Positions 49,187 to 57,582 of a stretch of DNA of 64,000 nucleotides are shown one piece after another. The notes beneath the pieces were generated by a model. The model saw only the letters and a program-made list of their open reading frames with translations. It searched no databases and was not told the origin of the DNA. Every line of letters begins with the position of its first letter. The first letter of the stretch is position 1. Position numbers and translations under genes: made by a program. This DNA is from JBQTJN01 sp052387095 (GTDB taxonomy: Bacteria; Pseudomonadota; Alphaproteobacteria; Micavibrionales; Micavibrionaceae): contig JBQTJN010000018.1 of NCBI GenBank assembly GCA_052387095.1, forward strand, positions 1-64,000, given 5' to 3'.

Positions 49187-50146
49187 ATGTCACAGGAACT
49201 TCTTATAACATTCGGCGCCGCTCTCCTCGCGGCCCTGTCCTTTGCCGCGTTTGCCCTGCCGTTTCTGCAACGCAGCGACAAAAAAGACCGCTTCCGCGCC
49301 GTCATCGAAAAACGCCGCAAGGCCCTGTTCGAAGCCACGCGCGACGGCACACTCGGTAAGGTCGGTTCTGCCGACGCCGGCATGTCCGCCAAGGACTCTA
49401 TGGTTATGTTTTACCGGATTCAGAAATTCGCCGGCGATATGGGCGAAAGCGCGCGCGACAAATTGCTGCAGGCTGGAATCCGCAATCCCAGCGCGCCGTT
49501 TAAATTCCTCGTCGCGCAGTTGGTGGTGCCGGTTTTCCTGTGCTCGATCGCCATGATGCTCATTATGGGCAGCGACAAGCCGCTCTCCAACCTGATGACG
49601 CTTTTGATTTTGGCAGGCGCTGCCGGGATCGGTTACAAGCTGCCGGACATTATCATCAAAAACAAGGCGCAGAAACGGCAGAAGGAAATCCAGCTGACAT
49701 TTCCGGATTCGCTCGACATGATGCTCATCTGCGTGCAAGGCGGTATCGGCCTCGAGCAGACGGTCGATCGCGTCGCGCACGAGGTGGGGGAGGTTTCGGC
49801 GACATTAGCAGAAGAACTGGGAATTTTAAGCGCGGAAATGGCTATGCTGAATGACCGCCGCCAGGCTCTGCAGGATTTCGCACGCCGTGTCGGCAGCGGT
49901 TCCGCCAAAAGTTTCGCCACAGCGCTGATTCAGGCGGAGCAATACGGAACCTCGGTCTCCAAGGCCTTGCGCGTCTTATCGGACGAAATCCGCGAGCAGC
50001 GTATGGCGACGGCGGAACAAAAGGCAGCATCCCTGCCGCCGAAATTGACCGTACCGATGATTTTATTTTTCCTGCCCGCGCTGTTTATCGTAATCCTCGG
50101 CCCCGCAGGCATTAAAGCCGCAGCAGCTGGCTTAGGCGCAAACTAA
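49187..50146 (+). CDS. tadC: Tad inner-membrane platform protein TadC
   Basis: A 319-residue second GspF-domain protein: helices at ~5-25, ~108-150 and at the C-terminus, and the core DSLDMMLICVQGGIGLEQTV ... ALIQAEQYGTSVSKAL. It partners TadB. It converges with tadD, with only 2 bp between the stop codons. Confidence 0.93.
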   Translation: MSQELLITFGAALLAALSFAAFALPFLQRSDKKDRFRAVIEKRRKALFEATRDGTLGKVGSADAGMSAKDSMVMFYRIQKFAGDMGESARDKLLQAGIRNPSAPFKFLVAQLVVPVFLCSIAMMLIMGSDKPLSNLMTLLILAGAAGIGYKLPDIIIKNKAQKRQKEIQLTFPDSLDMMLICVQGGIGLEQTVDRVAHEVGEVSATLAEELGILSAEMAMLNDRRQALQDFARRVGSGSAKSFATALIQAEQYGTSVSKALRVLSDEIREQRMATAEQKAASLPPKLTVPMILFFLPALFIVILGPAGIKAAAAGLGAN

Positions 50147-50148
50147 AA

Positions 50149-50862
50149 TCAGCGCCTTGGAATAGAGGGCGGTCTCGGCTCAACGCCGCTGGCCGATTGC
50201 TTGAGGGCCGTAACGATGCGCAGGTTGCGCTCAACCTCGATACGGTCCGGCGCAAGTTCCTTGGCCTTGGTCAGCAGTTCAATCGCTTCGTCCAGATGTT
50301 CCTGAGCCGCAAGGTTAAGCGCGAGATTGTTCATGATCGGCGTTGGATCGCCTTCCCAGTTGGCAAGGGCATTGCGGAAAGACTGTTCCGCCTGTTTGTG
50401 GTCACCTTCGGCATCAAGGGCGATGCCGGAATAAAGATAGGCTTTGGCATTTTTGGGGTCCTGACGCAGGGCTTTCGCTGCATATTTCTGCGCGGCTTTG
50501 TTGTCGCCCATGGCGAGCTGGATGGCGGCAAATTCGGTTTTGGCCGCAGCGGGCGAGCCGGCATCATTGGCAAAGGGCGCCAGCACCAGGTCGGCGCGGC
50601 TTAGATCATCATTCTCACGCAAGCCTCGCGCATAGGCAGTGGCTGTGAAGGCATCTGTGCTGTCGCGCTTGTATTCTTTTTCCAGGGTCGAGAGGGAACG
50701 GTTGCCGCCGCCGCGGGAGCCCGAGGCGCGCATCGCTCTTTCCAGCGCGGCATCCTCTGAGGCGACAGAGCCGTCATGTGTGCTTTTCGCGGTCGTGCAT
50801 CCGGCCAATAAGATGCAGGCGCTGAATCCCATGACTGCAAGAGAAGAAAATTTTCTGAACAT
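50149..50862 (-). CDS. tadD: TPR lipoprotein TadD
   Basis: A 237-residue lipoprotein (lipobox LLAGC, Cys22) with about four TPR units (KAQKYAAKALRQDPKNAKAYLYSGIALDAEGDHKQAEQSF and neighbours). TadD is a pilot-like assembly factor in Tad loci; the context strongly supports this. The start MFRKFSS gives a proper signal peptide; an in-frame ATG nine codons earlier does not. Confidence 0.85.
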   Translation of the reverse strand: MFRKFSSLAVMGFSACILLAGCTTAKSTHDGSVASEDAALERAMRASGSRGGGNRSLSTLEKEYKRDSTDAFTATAYARGLRENDDLSRADLVLAPFANDAGSPAAAKTEFAAIQLAMGDNKAAQKYAAKALRQDPKNAKAYLYSGIALDAEGDHKQAEQSFRNALANWEGDPTPIMNNLALNLAAQEHLDEAIELLTKAKELAPDRIEVERNLRIVTALKQSASGVEPRPPSIPRR

Positions 50863-50900
50863 ATTCAATCCATCATATATGTGTAACAAAAATTTTTAAC

Positions 50901-51701
50901 TTAATTTTCCGTGGCGGTATCGGTGTCAGGTTGCTCAGGATCATCTCCGTTGCTTTCCGAAGTCTGATCGCCGGCATCGGAATTTTCGTTTTCACTGTCG
51001 CTATCGCTATCGCTGCTCACAGCGCCCTGGCCCGAAGCATTCTGGCTCATCTCTCCGCCCATGATGATTTCATGGCACATATCAGGACAATAGTAAACCT
51101 GGGTCGACTGGCAGTTGCTGCCGCTTTCGCCATTGCAACTGCGGCGTATGCGGACATATTTTTCATGCGGCGCAGCGACGATGACGTGTCTTTGCATAAG
51201 AACCCCGCCCTTATTGTCGAGCACGGTGAAATAAGTTGCGCCCGGTGCCCGCGGAACCAGGATCAGCGTCCTGGAGGTATCTGCAAGGATGCTGAGGTGA
51301 TTGGGATTGCCGAGAATAACGCTGGCGGCTTCACCGTCGAGACGGACCAGTTCGGATTTATCAGGCGTGAGTTTAAGCGGCGGGTGCGTCACGCTTTCAT
51401 CCACGCTTCCATCATCCGGACTGGCGGTTATGATATCGACTACGCTGCCTTTACCTGCCGAAGTCTGTACAGGTGCGACCGTTTCAGCCGGCGGGGCCGG
51501 TGTATCATTAATCTCGGTATTTACAGGAGCGAAACTTGGAGCATTGCCGGCGGGTCTTGGTGCAGGTTTGGCCATGACTGGCACTGTGGGAACCGCTGCC
51601 CCGGCATCGGGCGTTTTTTGGGCAAACGCGGGCGGTGCCATCATACAGATGACAAAACCACACAGAAACAATCTGTAAAATAAAAATCTGAAAGAAAGCA
51701 T
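50901..51701 (-). CDS. stand-alone pilus secretin N-domain protein with acidic tail
   Basis: A 266-residue exported protein. A signal peptide (~1-27, ending AFAQ) is followed by a Pro/Ala-rich linker, then a domain (~115-190, LVRLDGEAASVILGNPNHLSILADTSRTL) like the N-domain of CpaC, then Cys-containing sequence (CNGESGSNCQ, CPDMCHE) and an extremely acidic Ser/Asp/Glu tail. It has no secretin barrel. Being beside tadD it is probably a Tad accessory protein; its role is unknown. ATG 51701 gives the signal peptide. Confidence 0.75.
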   Translation of the reverse strand: MLSFRFLFYRLFLCGFVICMMAPPAFAQKTPDAGAAVPTVPVMAKPAPRPAGNAPSFAPVNTEINDTPAPPAETVAPVQTSAGKGSVVDIITASPDDGSVDESVTHPPLKLTPDKSELVRLDGEAASVILGNPNHLSILADTSRTLILVPRAPGATYFTVLDNKGGVLMQRHVIVAAPHEKYVRIRRSCNGESGSNCQSTQVYYCPDMCHEIIMGGEMSQNASGQGAVSSDSDSDSENENSDAGDQTSESNGDDPEQPDTDTATEN

Positions 51702-51809
51702 GAAAACCGGTGAAAAGCTGGAGCGAGAGGCGCCCTTGATTATACAGGGCCGTCCGGAAAATACCACATTGTTTTATATGATTTAAAGGCAGTTTCTCCC
51801 ACGGGGCTC

Positions 51810-52178
51810 TTATTCAGGGGTTGCCAGAATTTTTTCGACCTGTTCGATCAGGTCATTCAGGTGAAAAGGCTTGGAAAGCAGCCTTGCGCTGGGGAGGGGG
51901 CTGCGCCCGTCCGCCATCGCCACGCCGGAAAAACCGGTGATGAACATGATCCGTAAGGAAGGATTTTTCTTGCTGGCCGTCTGTGCCAGTTCGACCCCGT
52001 CCATGCCGGGCATGACAATGTCGCTGAGCAGGAGATCGGTATCGGGATTTTTCTCAAGCAGCGAAAATGCTTCTAATCCGTCATGGGCGGTGATTACGCT
52101 GTGCCCGGCGCGCTCCAGCGCGAGCTTCAGGAACTGGCACATCGAGCGGTCGTCTTCGGCGATTAGAATTTTAGACAT
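51810..52178 (-). CDS. cpdR: single-domain response regulator, CpdR-like
   Basis: A 122-residue receiver domain with no output domain. The acidic pocket is EDD at 8-10, the phosphoacceptor Asp53 in LLLSDIVMPGMDG, the switch Thr81 in FITGF and Lys103 in LLSKPF. The wording and length match CpdR, which in Caulobacter controls ClpXP-dependent loss of cell-cycle proteins and CtrA. The CpdR label rests on similarity and on the CtrA box in the adjacent Tad locus; a generic CheY-like protein remains possible. Confidence 0.75.
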   Translation of the reverse strand: MSKILIAEDDRSMCQFLKLALERAGHSVITAHDGLEAFSLLEKNPDTDLLLSDIVMPGMDGVELAQTASKKNPSLRIMFITGFSGVAMADGRSPLPSARLLSKPFHLNDLIEQVEKILATPE

Positions 52179-52196
52179 GTGGAAATCTTCCGGGAA

Positions 52197-53246
52197 TCAT
52201 TTTGAAATCATAACCTGTAACAGCCCTTCTTCAAACTGCTGCGCGGCCCGTGTCCATGTGTAATGGTTTTTGACATGTGCCGCTCTCTCTTCTGGCGTGC
52301 CTACTGCGAATGCGCGTGTGGCGGCCTGTGATAAATTATTATCTTCCAGTGCACCAAGAGAGGAATCTGTAATAATGTCCTTCGGACCTGTCACATTAAA
52401 TGCCGCCACCGGCAGCCCGCAGGCCAGCGCTTCGACAATCACCATGCCGAATGTGTCCGTGCGCGACGGAAACACGAACAGATCGGCACTGCGATAATGA
52501 TCTGCCAATTCCTGCCCTGTTTTTTTCCCCGTGAACCGCACATCCGGATAGCGCTGTACAAAATCTTCCATCAGCGGGCCTTGCCCGACAACCACCTTGG
52601 AACCCGCCCACTCCATGTCCAGGAACGCTTTCAGGTTTTTTTCAATCGCGATGCGCCCGACATAGAGCGCAACCGGGCCGGCCAGGTCGTTAAAAAGTTT
52701 TTTGGACCCCGGGTAAAAAAGATCTGTATCCACGCCGCGTGAGAAAATATGCATTTTATTTTCAAAATTCCAGTCCTGCAGAATATTTTTCAGCCCCGTT
52801 GTCGCCACAAGAATAAGATGGGATGGTTTATGAAACAGGCGGATAAGCGCTTTTGATAAAAAGCGCGCGGGTTCCTGCAGGAACTTCAAATACTGCCCGA
52901 CGCGCTCTGCAATGTAATCAGGGTATTGTGTGTGATACGACGTCGAAAAGGGAATGCCTTTTTCCTTGCAATACCGCCTCGCGGCCCATCCGAGCGGCCC
53001 CTCGGTGGCAATGTGGATGCTATCGGGCGCATAAGCATCAATCATGCGCCGCAAGGGGCGGTAGGGAAAAAGCGCCAGCCTGATTTCAGGATAGCCCGGC
53101 ATGGAAATGCTCCGGACAAAATCGCCCGGCCCGATCACGCGCACGGCGTGGCCGCGCGCCTTGAGCTCACCGATAATAAGTTCATAGGTTCTCACGACCC
53201 CGTTAACCTGGGGGTGCCAGGCATCCGAGACAATCAGTATTCTCAT
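52197..53246 (-). CDS. GT4-family glycosyltransferase
   Basis: A 349-residue GT-B glycosyltransferase starting MRILIVSDAWHPQVNGVVRT. The donor-site E-x7-E region is DTFGMVIVEALACGLPVAAF and GYVGRIAIEKNL-like sequence precedes it. The N-terminal wording resembles alpha-mannosyltransferases that act on phosphatidylinositol or diacylglycerol glycolipids, but acceptor and sugar are unproven. An in-frame upstream extension of 33 residues was rejected as not conserved in type. Confidence 0.87.
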   Translation of the reverse strand: MRILIVSDAWHPQVNGVVRTYELIIGELKARGHAVRVIGPGDFVRSISMPGYPEIRLALFPYRPLRRMIDAYAPDSIHIATEGPLGWAARRYCKEKGIPFSTSYHTQYPDYIAERVGQYLKFLQEPARFLSKALIRLFHKPSHLILVATTGLKNILQDWNFENKMHIFSRGVDTDLFYPGSKKLFNDLAGPVALYVGRIAIEKNLKAFLDMEWAGSKVVVGQGPLMEDFVQRYPDVRFTGKKTGQELADHYRSADLFVFPSRTDTFGMVIVEALACGLPVAAFNVTGPKDIITDSSLGALEDNNLSQAATRAFAVGTPEERAAHVKNHYTWTRAAQQFEEGLLQVMISK

Positions 53247-53317
53247 AAACAGGGCTCCGCTCTCATGGACTTTTAAACTACATAATCTTAGACTGGTAAG
53301 CAAAGACAGGATGCTCA

Positions 53318-54628
53318 ATGAAGTCAGGATTATTTTTAGCGGCACTTTTATGCGTGTTTTTATCCGGTAACACGGCCCGGGCGCAAGTAGATTGCTCGGT
53401 CACATACGAAATGATTTTCAATATGCGCGATCCGCAGATGGGATCCTTCAACCTGTGGGACACGGTTTATGGCGAGCAGACAGGTACGGAGCGTTTCCGC
53501 TCGGCTGTTCCTTTGATGAGCGGCTATACGCTGGCTGCCGGTGAAAAAACGGTCGGCGGGAACGGCGCGCTGCAACTGCTGCTCGCGGAAATCGATCACC
53601 GCGGCCGCATCGTCTGGGAAAAAACGCATGACATTCCGGACCTAAAGAGCGTTGTAAAACTTCTGAACCGGCCGGATGGTGTGCTGGTTCTCGGTGGAAC
53701 CTCTTCGGGCAGCACATCCAACATATGGCTTGGCCTGTTTGATCTGAAAGGCGAGCTGCTGTCCGAAGTGACCGTTACGCACAAGCATGCGCTTCGCCCG
53801 CAGGATATTATCGCGATGAAAGATGTGCCCGGCTATTTGCTGTCCGCATCCGCTGAAACATCAAACGCTGGTTTCTACACGCAGCTTTACGGGCTTGATA
53901 CGGGGGGCGCGATTATTTTTGAACGCGCCTATCGTCCCGGTCTCGACAACCAGATTTTCTCTCTCGCACCGTTGTCGAACGGTCAATATATCGGCGCCGG
54001 CCTTGTTAAAAACGGCGAAGGCCAGGAGCAGGGCTGGATCGCCGTGATGGATGTCAAGGGCAATATTGCCTGGCAGAGAGCCTATCCTTACGGCGCCTCC
54101 GCAAAACTCGCCGGCATCGCCGCCTATGATGGCGGCCGCGTTGCTGTCATGGGCGATACGCTGGAGCCGGGATCGCGCTATCGCAGCGGATGGGCCATGA
54201 TGGTCAGCGCTACGGACGGCCAAATTCTTTGGCAGCGCCGCGCCCGTTCCGGCAGCGCTTGGTTCGCGCGCGGGCTGATCATTACCGGCGATAAAATTTC
54301 CGCACTCTATAACACAGCGCTGCGCCGGGATGAACGCCAGGAATATGCGCGGCTCCTGACTTTCGACAGCCGCGGACAATTACTGGCCGAGCGCGGCTAT
54401 TTTAACGGCGCCGGTGCCCATGGTGCGCAATTGGTCGAGGGAAAATCCGGCGCGCGCATTGTGGTGGGCAGCTCTGACGCCGTCTATACGCGCAAGCGCA
54501 CGGCCGCTGAACGGAAATCCGGCCTGAAAGACGATGAAATCACGCGCGGCATCGATGCTTGGATGGTCGCAGGCGAAGAAGCCCCTGTCGCAGCCGACCG
54601 TTGCGCTTCTATCGGCAGCCCGCAATGA
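53318..54628 (+). CDS. secreted beta-propeller-like hypothetical protein
   Basis: A 436-residue exported protein with a signal peptide (~1-22, ending ARAQ) and repeating blade-like segments of the form GLFDLKGELLSE, GLDTGGAIIFERAY, AVMDVKGNIAWQRAY and GWAMMVSATDGQILWQRR, spaced ~50-60 residues apart. This suggests a PQQ-/WD-like propeller. Function unknown. It overlaps rluD by 4 nt. Confidence 0.65.
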   Translation: MKSGLFLAALLCVFLSGNTARAQVDCSVTYEMIFNMRDPQMGSFNLWDTVYGEQTGTERFRSAVPLMSGYTLAAGEKTVGGNGALQLLLAEIDHRGRIVWEKTHDIPDLKSVVKLLNRPDGVLVLGGTSSGSTSNIWLGLFDLKGELLSEVTVTHKHALRPQDIIAMKDVPGYLLSASAETSNAGFYTQLYGLDTGGAIIFERAYRPGLDNQIFSLAPLSNGQYIGAGLVKNGEGQEQGWIAVMDVKGNIAWQRAYPYGASAKLAGIAAYDGGRVAVMGDTLEPGSRYRSGWAMMVSATDGQILWQRRARSGSAWFARGLIITGDKISALYNTALRRDERQEYARLLTFDSRGQLLAERGYFNGAGAHGAQLVEGKSGARIVVGSSDAVYTRKRTAAERKSGLKDDEITRGIDAWMVAGEEAPVAADRCASIGSPQ

Positions 54629-55647
54629 TTATTGCAGATATTCTGCCCGAAGATGAAATACTTTCCGGCGAAACCATAAAACTTGATGTTGTAGCGGAGC
54701 ATGCCGGCGAGCGGCTCGATAAAACGCTCGTGCTGCTTTGCGATGGATTTTCGCGCAGCCGCCTGCAGGCGCTGATCGGGCAGGGCCATGTGCGCGTGAA
54801 TGGCGCGTCCTGCACAGCCTCATCCCGCAAAATGGAAGCTGGCGACCGGATGGAGCTCGATATTCCCCCGCTTGTGGATGCGGAACCCAAACCTGAAAAC
54901 ATTCCGCTCGATATTGTTTTCGAGGATTCCGATATTCTGGTGATCAATAAGCCGGTCGGCATGGTCGTGCACCCGGGTGCCGGCAATCACACGGGTACGC
55001 TGGTAAACGCTCTGCTGGCGCATTGCGGCGATACGCTCTCGGGTATTGGCGGCGTTGCACGGCCCGGCATCGTCCACCGGCTCGATAAGGACACCAGCGG
55101 TCTCATGGTCGCAGCCAAAAATGATCGCGCGCATCAAAATCTTTCCGCGCAGCTGGAATCGCGCACCCTCACCCGTATTTATCACGCCGTGATTTTCAAA
55201 GTGCCGTTCCCGCCTAAGGGTACAGTCGATCAACCTATCGGCCGCCACGCACAGCACCGTCTGAAAATGTCCATCGATCGCCGGGCGGGGCGCGAAGCAC
55301 GCACGCATTACCAGATGCTGGAAAATTTCGACGGCGCGGTGTCGCTGGTTGAATGCCGTCTTGAAACCGGCCGCACGCACCAGATCCGCGTTCACATGGA
55401 ATCGCTCGGCCACCCGCTGCTCGGCGATGTGCTCTACGGCCCGCAACCAACCGCATTGAAAAGCGCTCTTGGCAAGGCCGGCCATGAAGAGGCGGTGGTC
55501 CGGAAAATCCTCGCTTTTCCCCGCCAGGCACTCCACGCAAAGGGCATCAGATTCGATCATCCCATCACCGGCGCAGAGATGTCTTTTGAGCGCGAACCGC
55601 CCGAAGACATACTTAACCTGTTGAATTTACTTAATAAGAAAATTTGA
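54625..55647 (+). CDS. rluD: 23S rRNA pseudouridine(1911/1915/1917) synthase RluD
   Basis: A 340-residue synthase with an N-terminal S4 domain (~28-85, ERLDKTLVLLCDGFSRSRLQ), the catalytic HRLDKDTSGL near residue 152 and GRTHQIRVHM. It modifies helix 69 of 23S rRNA. The ATG overlaps the upstream stop (ATGA). In many alphaproteobacteria rpoH follows; here a structured non-coding region follows instead. Confidence 0.94.
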   Translation: MIIADILPEDEILSGETIKLDVVAEHAGERLDKTLVLLCDGFSRSRLQALIGQGHVRVNGASCTASSRKMEAGDRMELDIPPLVDAEPKPENIPLDIVFEDSDILVINKPVGMVVHPGAGNHTGTLVNALLAHCGDTLSGIGGVARPGIVHRLDKDTSGLMVAAKNDRAHQNLSAQLESRTLTRIYHAVIFKVPFPPKGTVDQPIGRHAQHRLKMSIDRRAGREARTHYQMLENFDGAVSLVECRLETGRTHQIRVHMESLGHPLLGDVLYGPQPTALKSALGKAGHEEAVVRKILAFPRQALHAKGIRFDHPITGAEMSFEREPPEDILNLLNLLNKKI

Positions 55648-55714
55648 TTTGTATTTACATAAAATCGATGGTAATCTTAAGATATAAGGATTTAATATTA
55701 AAATGATAGGTATT

Positions 55715-55827
55715 AAGTGAGCGGGCCTCGCGAGGGCCACCACGTTGCAAACTAGGTTTTTAAGCAGGACTAACTCCGATTTTTTCATCCGATCTGAACC
55801 TAAACGCCCCGCAAGGGGCGTTTTTTT
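55715..55827 (+). ncRNA. candidate structured RNA / long terminator region after rluD
   Basis: The 253-bp gap 55648-55900 holds an AT-rich stretch and then ~110 bp of structured sequence: a palindrome CCTCGCGAGG, a stem TAGGTT / AACCTA enclosing ~38 nt that contains two TCCGAT copies, and a strong terminator. This is the layout of a small RNA with its own terminator, but no promoter could be confirmed and no known family was recognised. It may equally be the rluD 3' UTR. Confidence 0.35.
55802..55827 (+). terminator. rho-independent terminator
   Basis: A 9-bp stem AAACGCCCC / GGGGCGTTT with a GCAA loop, followed by a T-run to 55827. It ends the rluD unit or the candidate RNA before it. Confidence 0.9.
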
Positions 55828-55900
55828 CATGCTGGGTTTACCTGCAGGAACCGATATCATCCTGTAATTGTTTTGCTCTTATGGTTCAGAAAGCACAAGA

Positions 55901-56464
55901 ATGAAAAATCTCCGCCTTGCCGACATCCTCAATGAAATGGATAAGGATGCCAAAGACGGCAAGCTCAATCTCGGCGATATGATTGAGCGGCTCAACACAC
56001 GCGGCTTCGGCCCGCTGCTGCTGGCAACCGGCTTTATCGCCGTGCTGCCAACGGGTGCGATACCAGGCGTTTCAACGCTGGTAGCGCTGCTGGTTATTCT
56101 GATCGCGTTCCAGATTTTAATCGGTTGGTCCTCACCGTGGATTCCCGAGCGGCTGCGCGCAATCAATTTTCCGCAATCCTATTTTGAAAAGGGCAAAGAC
56201 AAACTCATGCCGGCGGCAAAGGCGATTGACCGCCTGATCCAGCCGCGCCTGCAATTCCTGACATCCGGTATTGCTATCCGGATCATTGCCGTGATCTGCG
56301 TGGGAATTGCATTATCCATGCCGTTCCTCGGCCTTATTCCCTTTGCATTGCTGATTCCCGGCCTCGCGATCGTCTTTTTCGGGCTGGGCTTAAGCGCGCA
56401 TGACGGTTTGCTCATCCTGATCGCGCTGGCATTCACGGCCGGCAGCGTTTTATTTATGACGTAA
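55901..56464 (+). CDS. exoD: ExoD-family exopolysaccharide synthesis protein
   Basis: A 187-residue membrane protein matching the ExoD family: GFGPLLLATGFIAVLPTGAIPGVST near residue 40, a middle WIPERLRAINFP, then three C-terminal hydrophobic helices. ExoD affects exopolysaccharide production and alkaline tolerance in rhizobia; the molecular function is unclear. ATG 55901 was chosen; an in-frame TTG 33 bp upstream lacks support. Confidence 0.88.
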   Translation: MKNLRLADILNEMDKDAKDGKLNLGDMIERLNTRGFGPLLLATGFIAVLPTGAIPGVSTLVALLVILIAFQILIGWSSPWIPERLRAINFPQSYFEKGKDKLMPAAKAIDRLIQPRLQFLTSGIAIRIIAVICVGIALSMPFLGLIPFALLIPGLAIVFFGLGLSAHDGLLILIALAFTAGSVLFMT

Positions 56465-56467
56465 GGC

Positions 56468-57355
56468 CTAGAGTTCGGCGAGCAGAATCCCGAGAGACAG
56501 GTAAATCACCGCTTGCAGCGCGCCAACCGCGACGTTGCGCTGGTTGATAATTTCATGGGCCGTATCGACGCGGAATAATATAATACGCTCTGCGATCGTA
56601 AATACGATCTTGAGGATGACCATCACGATCACTGATACCACAAACCACGCCATCAGGATCGGCACCAGATTGTAAATTTCATAAATGACAATCTGCGAGG
56701 CGACGGTGATTGCGAACGCCGTGCCGATTTTCCGCCCTGCGAAAGCAAGCGCCAGCGCGATATTATTGTCCTTCAGTTCCTGCTGGATTGATCGGCCTGG
56801 ATGGCGTCTCTCAAATCCTTTTTGCCGCAGAAACGTGGCGATCGTCAGGATGAACTGGGAAATCGCGTATCCCACCAGCAGCGCCAGCAGCCCCTCTAGG
56901 CTGTTGTCGGTGATCCAGACCATGACGGCGCGTATAATCAGCGCGGCGGCGATAACATTGCCGGTATCGGCGATGGAAACTGCAACATTGCCCTTGACGA
57001 TCTCATCGTGCAGGGAAATCGCTGGAAAGGCGATTTTGTCGAAAATGAAGCGCGTCACGCCCATCAGGAAAATACCGACAATGCCGAACAGGGCAATGCG
57101 GATCGCGGAATCGAACATGTCGTCCTGCGGATCGCCGTAAACCGTGCCGCTCAGCAGGATGGTAATAGCGAATAAAATCCCCGCGACTGAAATGCCGAAC
57201 GCCGCATTGTCCTTGCGCAGCAATTCATCCGTCGCATTGATATGGGCAATGGTGCCGGTAAACAGCCGAATCGATGTAAACAGCGCGATCACAACCAGCA
57301 GATTGAGAAGGAGGGTCGTATTGTACGAATGATCCCAGTAAATAAAATCCATCAT
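56468..57355 (-). CDS. DUF350 (UPF0719) membrane protein with four internal repeats
   Basis: A 295-residue membrane protein of about eight hydrophobic segments. The DUF350 signature recurs four times: KDNAAFGISVAG (~45), KGNVAVSIADTG (~135), KDNNIALALAFAG (~200) and QRNVAVGALQA (~270). DUF350 is usually two such units, so this is a doubled form. Function unknown; some relatives occur near ATP-grasp or glutathionylspermidine genes, not here. It converges with exoD at 3 bp. The start may be either of two adjacent ATGs. Confidence 0.82.
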   Translation of the reverse strand: MMDFIYWDHSYNTTLLLNLLVVIALFTSIRLFTGTIAHINATDELLRKDNAAFGISVAGILFAITILLSGTVYGDPQDDMFDSAIRIALFGIVGIFLMGVTRFIFDKIAFPAISLHDEIVKGNVAVSIADTGNVIAAALIIRAVMVWITDNSLEGLLALLVGYAISQFILTIATFLRQKGFERRHPGRSIQQELKDNNIALALAFAGRKIGTAFAITVASQIVIYEIYNLVPILMAWFVVSVIVMVILKIVFTIAERIILFRVDTAHEIINQRNVAVGALQAVIYLSLGILLAEL

Positions 57356-57423
57356 GGTATTACCTGTCCAAAGTTATAGAGAGTAGGGTGGCTGCGCCAC
57401 GCGAAGCCCTTAAAGGCGAAGCG

Positions 57424-57498
57424 TGGTGCCCGGGAGTGGAATCGAACCACCGACACAGGGATTTTCAGTCCCTTGCTCTACCCCTGAGCTACCCGGGC
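57424..57498 (-). tRNA. tRNA-Phe (GAA)
   Basis: Reading the minus strand, the acceptor stem GCCCGGG pairs with CCCGGGC, the D-arm is GCTCAGGGGTAGAGC, the anticodon loop is CTGAAAA (anticodon GAA) on an AGGGA/TCCCT stem, the T-loop is TTCGATT, discriminator A, and CCA is encoded. 75 nt. It lies just after rng, a conserved alphaproteobacterial position. Confidence 0.97.
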
Positions 57499-57582
57499 AT
57501 TATAGTGTGATTAATAGGGCACTAAGGCTTATAAAAGAAACAGATAGACCCGGCAAGAGCTTTTGAAAAAAGGCATGTTTTA

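Noticed and set aside
55715..55827. 6S RNA
   Set aside because: The ~110 nt region does not fold into the long closed hairpin with a central bubble expected of 6S RNA.
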